A program made the translations under genes and the position numbers. From Methanosarcina acetivorans C2A (lineage in GTDB: Archaea; Halobacteriota; Methanosarcinia; Methanosarcinales; Methanosarcinaceae): 64,000 nucleotides of DNA. The notes beneath the pieces are model-generated. The model worked only from the letters and a program-made list of their open reading frames with translations, was not told the origin of the DNA and searched no databases. Of the stretch, positions 27,389 through 36,093 are shown piece after piece. The first letter of the stretch is position 1, and every line of letters starts with the position of its first letter. The stretch is from NCBI RefSeq assembly GCF_000007345.1, contig NC_003552.1, positions 558,001 to 622,000 of the forward strand, in the 5' to 3' direction.

Positions 27389-27732
27389 AGCTGTCCGACA
27401 ATAGCCGATAATAACCTTTAGTAATAAAAAAATTCCTTTTTTTGATTTAAAGGTTTTATTTGCTTTTTTAACACTTTTTTATTACTATCAATCCTACATT
27501 CAATCCTACATTCCGCAGTATTTTTTTGAAAATCCCCAAATAATAGAGCCAAACTGAGATTTTGATAAAAATTGAATACTACGTTTTTGGTATCTGAACA
27601 CACTGTATAGCCATTTTTAACTCCTGCACAGAAACCCGATAAATTCACATTAGAAGAAAATCGATAGCAAGAAAAATAATGAATATACGAAAAATACTGC
27701 GGAAAGTGGGATCAATAATTATCGGACAGCCT
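27389..27732. mobile_element. Non-coding element with inverted ends (MITE-like)
   Basis: The left end AGCTGTCCGACAATAGCCG is the imperfect inverse of the right end (AATTATCGGACAGCCTG). A second inverted pair lies inside (CCGCAGTATTTTTTTGAAAA near 27509, GAAAAATACTGCGGAAAG near 27690). No transposase is encoded; the minus-strand open frame at 27418-27648 is just the A+T-rich interior. It is probably a deletion derivative of an IS element. Confidence 0.5.
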
Positions 27733-27764
27733 GTTTAGGGTGGAGTGGTCGCATGTAATTTGAT

Positions 27765-28307
27765 TCAGTTTTCAGTATTTATGTTTTGACTCTCCGTAAT
27801 TTTTAAGCATTGATTGATTTTTTTCCATCGGCGTCTTGATACAAATTTTGCTGCCAGCAACATAATTATTGAGACAGCTATGAATATTATACCAATATCC
27901 AACCCTGATATCTCCAATCCCTTTGTCTTTGGAGACTGCACTTCATTTAAGAAGTATAAAACAATTCCAATGCTTCCAATTATTAGAGAACCGATCCCTG
28001 AAGATAACAATATAAGAACCTGGTATTTGCCGGTAGATATTATCTTCTTGCCTTTAGAGGTAAGTTCGTAATACACCCACTTACGCTCACTGCTTTCTAC
28101 TCTATCAACGAGTCCTGCGCTGGTGAGTTTATCCAGATGTTTATATATTGCATTTTTCTGAACCCCCACATTATTTACCAATTCAGCAACTGTCATGCGC
28201 CTTTTATTTAGATTTTTAAGAATTTTTAACCGTGTGTCTGATAATATTGCTTTGAGAATCTCATTATCATTTGCTTTAAACCTATTTTGATGAAGTTTCT
28301 CAGACAC
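27765..28307 (-). CDS. Membrane-anchored winged-helix (ArsR-like) transcription regulator
   Basis: The 180-residue protein has an N-terminal winged helix (about 15-95: ILKAILSDTRLKILKNLNKR, MTVAELVNNVGVQKNAIYKH, LVDRVESSERKWVYYELTSK). Two transmembrane helices follow (about 97-120 and 137-158), then a basic C-terminal tail. This layout is known among archaeal membrane-bound one-component regulators, which sense envelope or external signals. The gene is divergent from the secreted-protein pair at 28472-30178 with a 164 bp shared promoter region, so it is a likely regulator of that pair. Confidence 0.82.
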   Translation of the reverse strand: MSEKLHQNRFKANDNEILKAILSDTRLKILKNLNKRRMTVAELVNNVGVQKNAIYKHLDKLTSAGLVDRVESSERKWVYYELTSKGKKIISTGKYQVLILLSSGIGSLIIGSIGIVLYFLNEVQSPKTKGLEISGLDIGIIFIAVSIIMLLAAKFVSRRRWKKINQCLKITESQNINTEN

Positions 28308-28471
28308 ATAATATCAGATGTGAATCTCATTTTATAAACTTATGCTTTTGAGTCACCTGGTGGTTACTTAAAAAGGAATATATTAGTATGTTATTTACTA
28401 TTTTTTCTTTGATACTTATTTGGGGGGATAAAAAATTAAGTATATATCTTAATGATGAAGGGTGAATAAAA
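28308..28471. promoter_or_regulatory. Divergent promoter between regulator and DUF6345-like gene
   Basis: The spacer has AAGTATATATCTTAATGATG (28438-28457), a TATA-like element very close to the 28472 start, and GAAGGGTGA as ribosome site. A second A+T-rich stretch at about 28325-28340 could serve the regulator. No clear operator palindrome was found by eye. Confidence 0.4.
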
Positions 28472-29242
28472 ATGAGGAAATTGATACGATCAACATGGTG
28501 TCGTATGACAGCATCGGTTACCTTATCCGTAATATTGATCCTGCTTGCGCCTTCTGTATCGCTTGCAGGTACCGGAGATGATAGTGATGCTTCTTCTCCA
28601 GAGGTAGGTGTAGAATGGGTAAACGATTATACATGGCCATATTCAGATCTGTCATATTGTGATGATTCAGCAAATGGCCTGTACAATAGATTAGGGAATG
28701 AGGGTTGGACAAAGAGTTTCAATAAAGGAAATAGCAATGCAAAAGCAGCTCATTTCGAGCAAGCCAACCAAGATTCACAGTACATTGATGCAGTAGATAT
28801 TGCTCTTTATTCAGGTCATGGTTCTACAGATAAACTGGATGTGTCAACTGTAACTGAAAAGGTATACCATGATGAAGCTGAATGGGGAGATTATGATCTT
28901 GAGTGGATAGGCTTAGATTGTTGTCTGGCCGGGTCAGGAGATTTTTCGTCTTCATTGAATGGGGCGCATCTTATCCTGGGATTTTCAACAAACTGCTATG
29001 ATTCCGATCTGGGACTTCATTGGGCAAATTATCTTGTGGATGACGGTTCAAACGATGTTGCATATACAGTCAAGAATTCATGGTTCTATGGGGCGGATGT
29101 AGATCAACCGAGTGGCGTAACAGCAAAAGTTTTCGGTGAAACCTCAAGTTGTGGAAATGATTATATCTGGGGGCAGGGGAGCGTAATTACTGACCCTCCC
29201 GTGGACAGCTCATACACATATTGGACATATAATATGGGATAA
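28472..29242 (+). CDS. Secreted DUF6345-like protein with caspase-type His/Cys motifs
   Basis: The 256-residue protein has a signal peptide (about 1-32, cleavage near LAG). The mature protein resembles the DUF6345 family. Its motifs VDIALYSGHGS (His116) and EWIGLDCCLAGSG (Cys150, Cys151) have the order and setting of the catalytic dyad of clan CD peptidases (caspase, gingipain, CHAT): a His-Gly at the end of one strand and a Cys at the end of the next. A later segment (LGFSTNCYDSDLGLHWANYL, DVAYTVKNSWFYG) is typical of DUF6345. Peptidase activity is therefore a reasonable inference but unproven. The gene is followed after 12 bases by the next secreted protein, so they form an operon. Confidence 0.75.
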   Translation: MRKLIRSTWCRMTASVTLSVILILLAPSVSLAGTGDDSDASSPEVGVEWVNDYTWPYSDLSYCDDSANGLYNRLGNEGWTKSFNKGNSNAKAAHFEQANQDSQYIDAVDIALYSGHGSTDKLDVSTVTEKVYHDEAEWGDYDLEWIGLDCCLAGSGDFSSSLNGAHLILGFSTNCYDSDLGLHWANYLVDDGSNDVAYTVKNSWFYGADVDQPSGVTAKVFGETSSCGNDYIWGQGSVITDPPVDSSYTYWTYNMG

Positions 29243-29254
29243 AGGTGTGTTGGA

Positions 29255-30178
29255 ATGAGAAAATTGATAATAGTACTCGGAATCGTGGCAATGTTGGCTG
29301 TTTTATCATTTGGTCAGGCTACTAATTTTGGAAGCAATGTAATAAATACAAAAGATGAGGGCAGTGTTCAGTACGAACTTGAAGGCTCTCTCCCGTCTAT
29401 TAATGACACTGTTAAAATCTACACGATACGGAATTCGATTGTGACTACGGAATCTGTTGCAGAAATCGGCAGCAAATTTGGCTTTGTGAATTGCAGTCCC
29501 AGCAATGCCGATCCCGGAACAATAGGGATGTTTGATGGGGAAAAGCATTTGTCTGTCTACGAGAAGTCTGGTGCCATATGGTATGCAATTCCTTCAAAAA
29601 TGGATCCGGTAGTGGATATGCAGCCAAATCTCCCTGATGATGAGACCGCAAAAAAAATAGCAGCCGATTTCCTGGTCTCAACAAACTGCTTGCCTCAAGA
29701 CGCAAAGTTCAATGAGATTGTTGCAGATCGGCAAATAACTGCCGAAAAGGGGACTGACAAAGTTATACAGAGCTATGATACGACTCTGCAGGTGAGATAC
29801 CAGAGGGAGATCGATGGGATTCCGGTGGTAGGCCCTGGAAGCAAACTCAAGGTATTCATAGGTGATAATAACGAAGTCGTGGGGATGTTCAAAGTATGGA
29901 GAGATGTAATGCCAGATATCGACATTAAGATCAAAACTCCTGAAAAGGCATATTCGGATCTGGTCGAAGGTAACGATATCGTATTACCAGTACGTGCAGA
30001 TGGCGATAAAGTTATCATAAAAAATGTAACACTTGGCTACTGGATGGAACCTGCTGATAAAGAACAAACAAATGTACTGCCAGTATATATCTTCAAAGGA
30101 GATGTTATTGACTCAAATGCTGAATATTCGGGACAGTATGAAGGGTATGTATACGCCATCGAAGGAGGATTAACTTAA
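29255..30178 (+). CDS. Secreted propeptide-like (PepSY/FTP-like) protein, partner of the DUF6345-like protein
   Basis: The 307-residue protein has a signal peptide (about 1-20). The first half shows no clear domain. Residues about 175-235 (LQVRYQREIDGIPVVGPGSK, LKVFIGDNNEVVGMFKVW) resemble the FTP/PepSY propeptides of thermolysin-like peptidases: 'GIPV.G..L.V..D..G.V'. A further segment (TPEKAYSDLVEGND) follows. Such propeptides fold or inhibit their peptidase. Here it is encoded separately, directly after the DUF6345-like gene, so the pair may be enzyme and inhibitor or chaperone. The similarity is weak and needs a profile search. Confidence 0.65.
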   Translation: MRKLIIVLGIVAMLAVLSFGQATNFGSNVINTKDEGSVQYELEGSLPSINDTVKIYTIRNSIVTTESVAEIGSKFGFVNCSPSNADPGTIGMFDGEKHLSVYEKSGAIWYAIPSKMDPVVDMQPNLPDDETAKKIAADFLVSTNCLPQDAKFNEIVADRQITAEKGTDKVIQSYDTTLQVRYQREIDGIPVVGPGSKLKVFIGDNNEVVGMFKVWRDVMPDIDIKIKTPEKAYSDLVEGNDIVLPVRADGDKVIIKNVTLGYWMEPADKEQTNVLPVYIFKGDVIDSNAEYSGQYEGYVYAIEGGLT

Positions 30179-30925
30179 TCTCTCTTTATTTTTTAAATTT
30201 TGGGTCCTTTGACTTTTAAATGAATTTTGAAAGTGATATAGATATCATTGTTTATAGGGAAATCAAATCTCGCAAGACTCCAGGCAAAATCAGAGATTTC
30301 ATATACTTTAATACAGCTCCCTAAATCCAAAATACCTCATTCCCATTCTAGTTTATAGTAAAATCATCATCTGCCAGAGTAACATCATGGCTTCTGCTGT
30401 TCTTTTACTGAAATATTCCAAATTTAGCCTGATTACAAATTTAGCCTGGGATTTTTCCTGGCTCAGGTTTGAATCTGAATCGTTTTCTTATACTAATCTC
30501 GTTAGCTTCAGAATATATTGAATTAAATTTATTTCTGTAAACTCCACTGGAAATAATGGGGTTTTGATTTACTCTATATTCTCCTATATATTTTGATTTC
30601 CATTGTCAATGAAACTCCCATAACTTCTATCGTTGTTTCTCGCTCTGGTGTCTTTATAGATTTCTGACCAATGGGTTTGTATTTGCTGTAATGTGGTGAG
30701 AATTCAAAAGGTAGTCGAGTTTAAGGAAAACAGCTAGCTAATTGCTCAGTTAAAAAGTAGTTATACCAAAAAGAGAAACATCAAGCTTGAACGTGATTTT
30801 CAACCATAGGTGCTTCTATATTTTAGATGTGTTACTTCGACATTCAATAGATGAATGTAAGTTACCCACTCGAAATAGCAAAAAGCCGAAAAAATCATAT
30901 AAGTAAGAAACAATACGTCTAAATC
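30179..30925. other. Long intergenic region
   Basis: No gene is seen in about 750 bases. A stretch at 30540-30610 (CTCCACTGGAAATAATGGGG, then TTTTGATTTACTCT) recurs at 44665-44735, downstream of the toxin-antitoxin genes, so a short dispersed repeat is present. Sequence before 30926 is A+T-rich with no clear ribosome site. Confidence 0.5.
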
Positions 30926-31444
30926 GTGGAATACCAGAACGAAGAGTTTGAAGCAGAAACCTTTAAAGATACTGATCTTACAGATGTATCTTTCAAGGAT
31001 TCAAGGTTTATTGATTGTGATTTTGAAAACTGCAACTTATCAAACGTCGATCTGGATAACACAAAATTTCAGAATATAAGATTCAAAAGCTGCAAAATTC
31101 TGGGATTGGATTTTTCAAAATGTAATGACTTTATACTCGCTTTTGGATTTGAAGATTCTTTTCTTTCCCTGTCAGTCTTTTCCAATATGAATTTAGAAAA
31201 TACGGATTTTACCAATTGCCAGATATATGACTGTGATTTTGTGAATACTAATCTTACAAATGCGAATTTTGAAAATTCCGATCTTAAGAACAGTCTCTTT
31301 AAAAAATCGAACCTTAGCTTTACATCGTTCAAGAATGCAAAAAATTATGATATAAATCCAAATGAAAATTTTCTAAAAAAGACAGTATTTTCTATTCCTG
31401 AAGTTATTTCCCTTTTGGACATTTATGACATTGTACTGGGATAA
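30926..31444 (+). CDS. Pentapeptide-repeat protein
   Basis: The 172-residue protein starts at a GTG. About 20 pentapeptide units of the A(D/N)LXX type run from residue 10 to 145 (FKDTDLTDVSFKDSRFIDCD, NLENTDFTNCQIYDCDFVNT, NLTNANFENSDLKNSLFKKS). They should form a right-handed quadrilateral beta-helix. A short helical tail (VISLLDIYDIVLG) closes it. It has no signal peptide and is cytosolic. Some family members mimic DNA and protect gyrase, but most have no known role. Repeats continue nearly without a break, except in a central stretch (LAFGFEDSFLSLSVF). Confidence 0.88.
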   Translation: MEYQNEEFEAETFKDTDLTDVSFKDSRFIDCDFENCNLSNVDLDNTKFQNIRFKSCKILGLDFSKCNDFILAFGFEDSFLSLSVFSNMNLENTDFTNCQIYDCDFVNTNLTNANFENSDLKNSLFKKSNLSFTSFKNAKNYDINPNENFLKKTVFSIPEVISLLDIYDIVLG

Positions 31445-31471
31445 ACCACTGTTTTAGCATCTCCTGGTGAA

Positions 31472-31935
31472 GAATTTTTTCACATTTTATTCGTAGAATT
31501 TTATGTGTGTTTTCTTGAAGGATAACGCCCCGATTATTTGTCCTATTTGTAATGATCTTCTACGTTCTGCATACGTCGAGGAATATTAATATGAATTTTC
31601 TCCCACTAATATTCAGGATAATTTCTCTTTTTAGTAAGACGATTGGATTTTGAGTCAAGGCGGTATGCTCATATTTATATCTTCTCTCCAAATCCTCTAA
31701 CAATCAAAGACTTAAAAGTAACATATATGCTCCAAATTAGTTAGAGAGTCGAATTGTTAAACGAGTTGGCCATAAAACTTTTAATGAACTAATAAAAAGG
31801 AGTTATGGAGTTCAAAAGTATTTTCCAGGTTCATACGAACTCCATAAAATACACCCTAAAAGGCAGTGATTATGTTAGCTTTGTCTGTATTTAAGCTTGC
31901 CTGATCCTGCCTCCTAAAGGAAAAACAACTTAGGA
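31472..31935 (+). repeat. Copy B of the ~470 bp intergenic block, with hairpin/short ORF
   Basis: It is homologous to 20245-20720. The hairpin arms TTATGGAGTTC (31803-31813) and GAACTCCATAA (31837-31847) pair perfectly around a 23-base loop. The ORF opened by the ATG in the arm is longer here (29 codons, starting MEFKSIFQV and ending VSFVCI), because indels differ from copy A. AAAAAGGAG precedes the ATG. The block ends just before the C39-like peptidase pseudogene. Confidence 0.7.
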
Positions 31936-31944
31936 GTTAGACGA

Positions 31945-33188
31945 ATGATTAAGAACAAAATTACGATAAGCATACTTCTTTTGGCAATGCTGGTTTGTAT
32001 GGCGTTAACCCCGGCAGTAAGTGCACAGAAAGAGTAAAATTATAGTGTAACTGCTGAGGAAGCTTTTAAGCATGCCAATGCGAACATGATAAGTTTCATA
32101 GCAGCCGATGCACCAGGCTTTGAAAACTGGACAGGGGCATCTGTTGATCCCAAATCGGTTAAGCTTTATGACATAAATGGTCAGAAATTATTTTATCAAT
32201 TCTAAGTATACAAAGAAAAAAATAGATAGGTGTAATTGACATCTGTGCCGATAAAACATTGGGACCTTCACTCTATGATATTGTATTTGATCCTGAACCT
32301 TATAAAGCGGCTGAAGCTATGAAAAAATCAATAGAAATAGCCAAAAGTGAATATTCAGATGGGAAAATCAAATCAACCAATTTGGTTGTATACAACTATC
32401 CAAGTGTAGGGGCGATGACTGTAGTAAAAGACAAGACCACTGGAGTTGAACACCGGATATTTGTAGATGCGTACTCCCTTAATGAGGTTGAAGATAAAAC
32501 CGCAACTGAAACCGAACCCGGAATATGGTCACTATATGACAAGATTTTGACTTATGGAAAGGAAAACAATTTAAAAGAATGGCAAAAAAGTGATGAAATT
32601 ACCAAATCTATAGAACAAGCAGCAGCTAATAAAGGAGTTAATATTAATGCTGCAGTCACTGAAGAAAATATTACAAAGATCAGTGATGATGTAGTAGTGA
32701 GAAGTTCATTTACAGGTAAAATACTTGATATTAACGGTATTGGACAAGAACGAAGTGTTTTTTGTGGTCCAGCATGTATCCGAATGCTTTGTGTGTACTA
32801 TCACAATCCTGACCCCGCCCCTTCACAGGAAACCATCTATATGGGGGAAGGACTGTGGACTTGGGATCCTGATTCCACCCCATATTCATCTGGGCTCACA
32901 TCTAATGATATTGTAGAATGGGCTGAAGAGAAATGGGGTAAAACGGGAACCATAACTAATAGGCTTTTTAATAGTGACGCTATATCAGAAATTGAAAATG
33001 AAAGACCATTTTTCAGTATGACTACAAATCCAAATCATTTTCGAATTTGTAAAGGATACATAACTCAAAATGGGTATACATATTTGCGTCTTAATGATCC
33101 AGAACCTGTTGGTTCGACGTATGGTACTCCAGGATTACTTGAACGCACATATGGTAGCTCAGAATCTGTGCGTATATATATAAGTTAA
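31945..33188 (+). pseudogene. Secreted C39-like (papain-fold) peptidase, broken by two stops and a frameshift
   Basis: Reading from the ATG at 31945 gives a good signal peptide (MIKNKITISILLLAMLVCMA). TAA codons follow in frame at 32035-32037 and 32203-32205, although the flanking codons still read as protein (NYSVTAEEAFKHANANMISF). A shift into the next frame near 32215-32228 restores the rest (IGVIDICADKTLGPSLYDIV). The intact 3' part (from 32259) includes a C39-like peptidase domain: Gln and Cys of GQERSVFCGPACIRML, His of NPNHFRICKGY and Asp of LNDPEP. With a signal peptide and a catalytic set present but three lesions, it is most likely inactive. Sequencing error is unlikely to explain all three. 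Confidence 0.8.
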
Positions 33189-33261
33189 AAATCCCTCAGA
33201 GGAGTTCGATAAACTTCTCGTTTCAACGGTTGTTTATGAACCTATAACAACCAGCCAAAGA

Positions 33262-33290
33262 TTGAGGTTTATCGAAACCTCTTTGTTTAT
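33262..33290 (+). terminator. Terminator-like hairpin
   Basis: GAGGTTT (33264-33270) and AAACCTC (33275-33281) pair around ATCG and are followed by TTTGTTTAT. It lies just after the C39-like pseudogene. A weaker related inverted repeat (GAGTTCGATAAACTTCTC) precedes it. Confidence 0.55.
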
Positions 33291-33370
33291 AAAGTGCTGA
33301 TATGAACAAAATATAAGGGGGAGTCGCTGATGTCGTTACTTTTTCATAAGTTCATAAGTTGGGGTTTAAA

Positions 33371-34807
33371 ATGGAAGAAATAATATGTAATAAAACATAT
33401 CAAGAGCATACTCTCATAAAAGTTTTGGGAATTACTTCACTTACGATTTTAATATTCGCTGGTGTAGCAGGTGCGGCTTCATTTGCATATGTGACAAATC
33501 TGAGAGATTATGATCAGGGAGGTTATTATTACGATATGAATTATAATGGTACTGTTCCTACTCCTTATGTCGCTGTAATTGACACAGCAACTAACAATAT
33601 TACAGCCAGAGTGCCTCTCGGTGGAGGATGGCCTGTAGGAGTTGCAGTCAACCCTAGAGGAACAAAGGTATATGTAGCGTCCGCAACTATAGACAACGTC
33701 TGCATTGTTTATGTAATCGACACAGCCGCAAATACTGTCAATGCCAAAGTGAATATAGAAAGTAGTTATCCTTCGGGAATTACATTTAACCCTGCAGGAA
33801 CAAGAGTTTATGTGACGAAGCAGCGTGACAACACCGATATCTCTGTAATTAATACAGCGACAAACACTTTAATGGCACCGATTATTGTGGAACCGAGTAC
33901 TTATAGTATTGCATTTACACCGGATGAAAAAAAAATCTACGCTACAAACACTTTCAACAACACTATTTATGCAATTGATGCAGCTACAAACAAAGTTACA
34001 GCCAATATATCTGTAGGAGACAGTCCTTATGAAGGTGTAGTCACACCGGACGGAAAAAAGGTATACGTACCTAACTATGACAGCAACACTGTCTCTGTAA
34101 TTAACACAGACATGGATAATGTAATAGCCACTGTGCCTGTAGGAAACTCGCCCAATCTTGTTGCAGTCACTTCTGATGGAAATAAAGTATATGTAGCTAA
34201 CAATAACACTGTTTCCGTAATTGACACAGCTACGGATAATGTAATATCCACCGTACCTGTAGGAACTTATTCTAGTAAAATTGTAGTCAGTCCAGATGGA
34301 AATAAGTTCTATTTAGGAAACTTCTACAATAAAAGCGTCACTGTAATTAATACAGAAACAAACACTGTAACAGCTACAGTGCCAGTCGGAGAATGGCCCA
34401 TGGGAATTGCAATCACACCGGATGGAAAGAAAGTATATGTGGCAAACGCTGAAAGCGATAATGTCTCAGTGATTGACACAGCCACAGACACTGTTACGGC
34501 TACGGTGAATGCAGGAGTCTACCCTACTAATGTTGTAATTGTACCTCTTACAGATTCTGATATGACTGCCCAAAGCACAGGGACAAACTCCAACGTAACT
34601 GAAGATGTCGGAACTGAAAAAACTAATTTATCATCTGAAGGACAAAATGCTGTCGACTTCAACAATTCAAAAAATAATAATTCCGAATCTGATAACGGTA
34701 GTAGCTCAGGTAAAAATGAATCGAGCAAAAATAACTCTACTCCGGGTTTTGGATTATTGGGAAGCCTGGCCTGTCTATATGGAACGTGGAGGCTCAGAAC
34801 AAAGTGA
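33371..34807 (+). CDS. YVTN-repeat beta-propeller surface protein, paralogue 1
   Basis: The protein has 478 residues from the ATG at 33371; the frame extends to a TTG four codons earlier, but GGGG lies at a normal distance from the ATG. An N-terminal membrane/export segment (about 20-40) precedes about seven to eight YVTN repeats (pattern NVSVIDTATDTVTATV.VG..P.GIAITPDGKKVYVAN), the 42-residue blade of Methanosarcina surface propellers. A Ser/Asn-rich linker follows (about 420-455). The tail STPGFGLLGSLACLYGTWRL ends in a basic residue and looks like a PGF-CTERM-type anchor. The gene end is followed at 127 bases by tRNA fragment 3. The paralogue at 37359 has the same arrangement with fragment 4. 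Confidence 0.9.
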   Translation: MEEIICNKTYQEHTLIKVLGITSLTILIFAGVAGAASFAYVTNLRDYDQGGYYYDMNYNGTVPTPYVAVIDTATNNITARVPLGGGWPVGVAVNPRGTKVYVASATIDNVCIVYVIDTAANTVNAKVNIESSYPSGITFNPAGTRVYVTKQRDNTDISVINTATNTLMAPIIVEPSTYSIAFTPDEKKIYATNTFNNTIYAIDAATNKVTANISVGDSPYEGVVTPDGKKVYVPNYDSNTVSVINTDMDNVIATVPVGNSPNLVAVTSDGNKVYVANNNTVSVIDTATDNVISTVPVGTYSSKIVVSPDGNKFYLGNFYNKSVTVINTETNTVTATVPVGEWPMGIAITPDGKKVYVANAESDNVSVIDTATDTVTATVNAGVYPTNVVIVPLTDSDMTAQSTGTNSNVTEDVGTEKTNLSSEGQNAVDFNNSKNNNSESDNGSSSGKNESSKNNSTPGFGLLGSLACLYGTWRLRTK

Positions 34808-34842
34808 TAGGATTTGGTGGATAAGTTAGAATTGTGCAACCA

Positions 34843-35195
34843 GACGCAAAATCCTACCTAAAAGCAAGAATCGAAGCATTAGAAAAAAAAGTCTATAAAA
34901 CTTCTAAATCAGAAAAGAAATAAGATGAAAAAGTGGGCCCGCTGAGGTTCGAACTCAGGACCTCCGCTGTGTGAAGACCGGCGAATAAGCGACTCAAGCA
35001 CCGTGTTTGACGAGCAAAAGCATATTAGGTCTTTCTCGTTCATTGAATGAAAAAAACCGAACAGTAGAATACTGATAAAAAATGTTATGTTGGAGATCGG
35101 ATTAAGAATATGTGGAATCGATGAGCTGTACAATCTAATCTACAGCTAGCCTCAAGGATCATATCTTATCTCATGAGGATCAGGCAGGCATGATG
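34843..35195. repeat. Long direct repeat L1 (copy at 39739-40095) including tRNA-Val fragment 3
   Basis: The repeat runs from the coiled-coil-like flank through the tRNA 3' fragment and about 220 bases further. Matching stretches include CGGCGAATAAGCGAC, GAGCAAAAGCATATTA, TCTTTCTCGTTCATTGAATG, ACCGAACAGTAG, ATGTGGAATCGATGAGCTGT and GAGGATCAGGCAGGCAT. L1 and L2 are direct repeats enclosing 4.6 kb. This is more than an att core, so the two junctions derive from one ancestral sequence. Confidence 0.75.
34934..34977 (-). repeat. tRNA-Val(CAC) 3' fragment, copy 3 (att-like scar)
   Basis: GTGGGCCCGCTGAG is identical to the intact tRNA, and GTTCGAACTCAGGACCTCCG differs by one base. It includes the discriminator base, T arm and anticodon loop, then diverges. 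It lies inside direct repeat L1. Confidence 0.8.
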
Positions 35196-35229
35196 TTATT
35201 TCTATTTAAGAAAACAGGGCCGGGGTAAA

Positions 35230-36093
35230 GTGAGAGAAAGAAATTTTCTGTTCATTTTTATATTTTTCATTCTCTTAACTGTGGGCACCTTTGTCCATGG
35301 CATTTACAGGGACCAAGTCGATTGGAGAAATGATGTTCAAAGATACCACTGTTTTTATCATGTTAGAGTTACAGGTCTTTCCGGGAGAGAAGTAGAGGGC
35401 ACGACTGTGATAATGGTTCCCATACCCGCATCAAAGGAAGGTAAATTTTTTACTCCTTCTCCTCAGAAAGATATTTATTTTAGCCAGAAGCTGACACATA
35501 TAGTCTTTGATTGGAATGATAAAAGTGGTAAGACGCCCTATTTTGAAAATATGACTGAAAAGTTTGATAACAAAGTGCTATGTAATCATTGGACGTCTTT
35601 CATTGTAGAATCAGATAAAGGCTATATGCTTGAGTTCAGAACAAACGATACTCGGCTTGAGGATATTCATTGTGGCGTGAGTTTAATTGGAGACTATTTC
35701 GATATTTTTGATCCTATTAATAATGGAAGTCCTATGTTGTTTCTTGTAGAAAATTTATCAAATATTTCTTCTGTCCCTTATGGAGACTACACTAAATATA
35801 CCTCATATCCGACTTATGATACCTACGTATACTTAAGCAATAATCTAAACGGAGGAGAAAATGTATCTTTTAAGATTATGTTGACTACAAATAATGACCC
35901 TACTGAGTGGCCTCAAAAATATGTAGGTAAGTACAGCACTATATTATTCGCAAATGTTAATGATACGGGTTATGTAAAAGTCAGTGCTATTCTAGGACAG
36001 GAAGTGCCTATAAGGAACAAAAGTCTTAGCGTGTTGGGCAGTCAATATGCCAGAGATTTCTATGATAACAAAGCGTCTCACGTTGTTAAATGA
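35230..36093 (+). CDS. Secreted or membrane-anchored protein of unknown function
   Basis: Not recognised. The 287-residue protein starts at a GTG with a G-rich stretch (GGGCCGGGG) upstream. An N-terminal hydrophobic helix (about 6-24) is an uncleaved anchor or signal peptide. The remainder is extracellular, rich in aromatic residues and potential N-glycosylation sites (NMT, NDT, NLS, NIS, NVS, NDT, NKS). It shows strand-like alternation (YHVRVTGLSGREVEGTTVIM, MLFLVENLSNISSV) but no motif I can name. The GC content and codon use resemble the neighbouring accessory genes. Confidence 0.65.
   Translation: MRERNFLFIFIFFILLTVGTFVHGIYRDQVDWRNDVQRYHCFYHVRVTGLSGREVEGTTVIMVPIPASKEGKFFTPSPQKDIYFSQKLTHIVFDWNDKSGKTPYFENMTEKFDNKVLCNHWTSFIVESDKGYMLEFRTNDTRLEDIHCGVSLIGDYFDIFDPINNGSPMLFLVENLSNISSVPYGDYTKYTSYPTYDTYVYLSNNLNGGENVSFKIMLTTNNDPTEWPQKYVGKYSTILFANVNDTGYVKVSAILGQEVPIRNKSLSVLGSQYARDFYDNKASHVVK

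Noticed and set aside
27418-27648. 76-codon minus-strand ORF
   Set aside because: It falls inside the inverted-repeat element at 27389-27732 and is composed of A+T-rich filler.
32259-33188. Intact cytosolic C39-like peptidase starting at 32259
   Set aside because: The start (TTG) has no ribosome site and would lack the signal peptide encoded in frame-broken sequence upstream; the pseudogene reading explains more.
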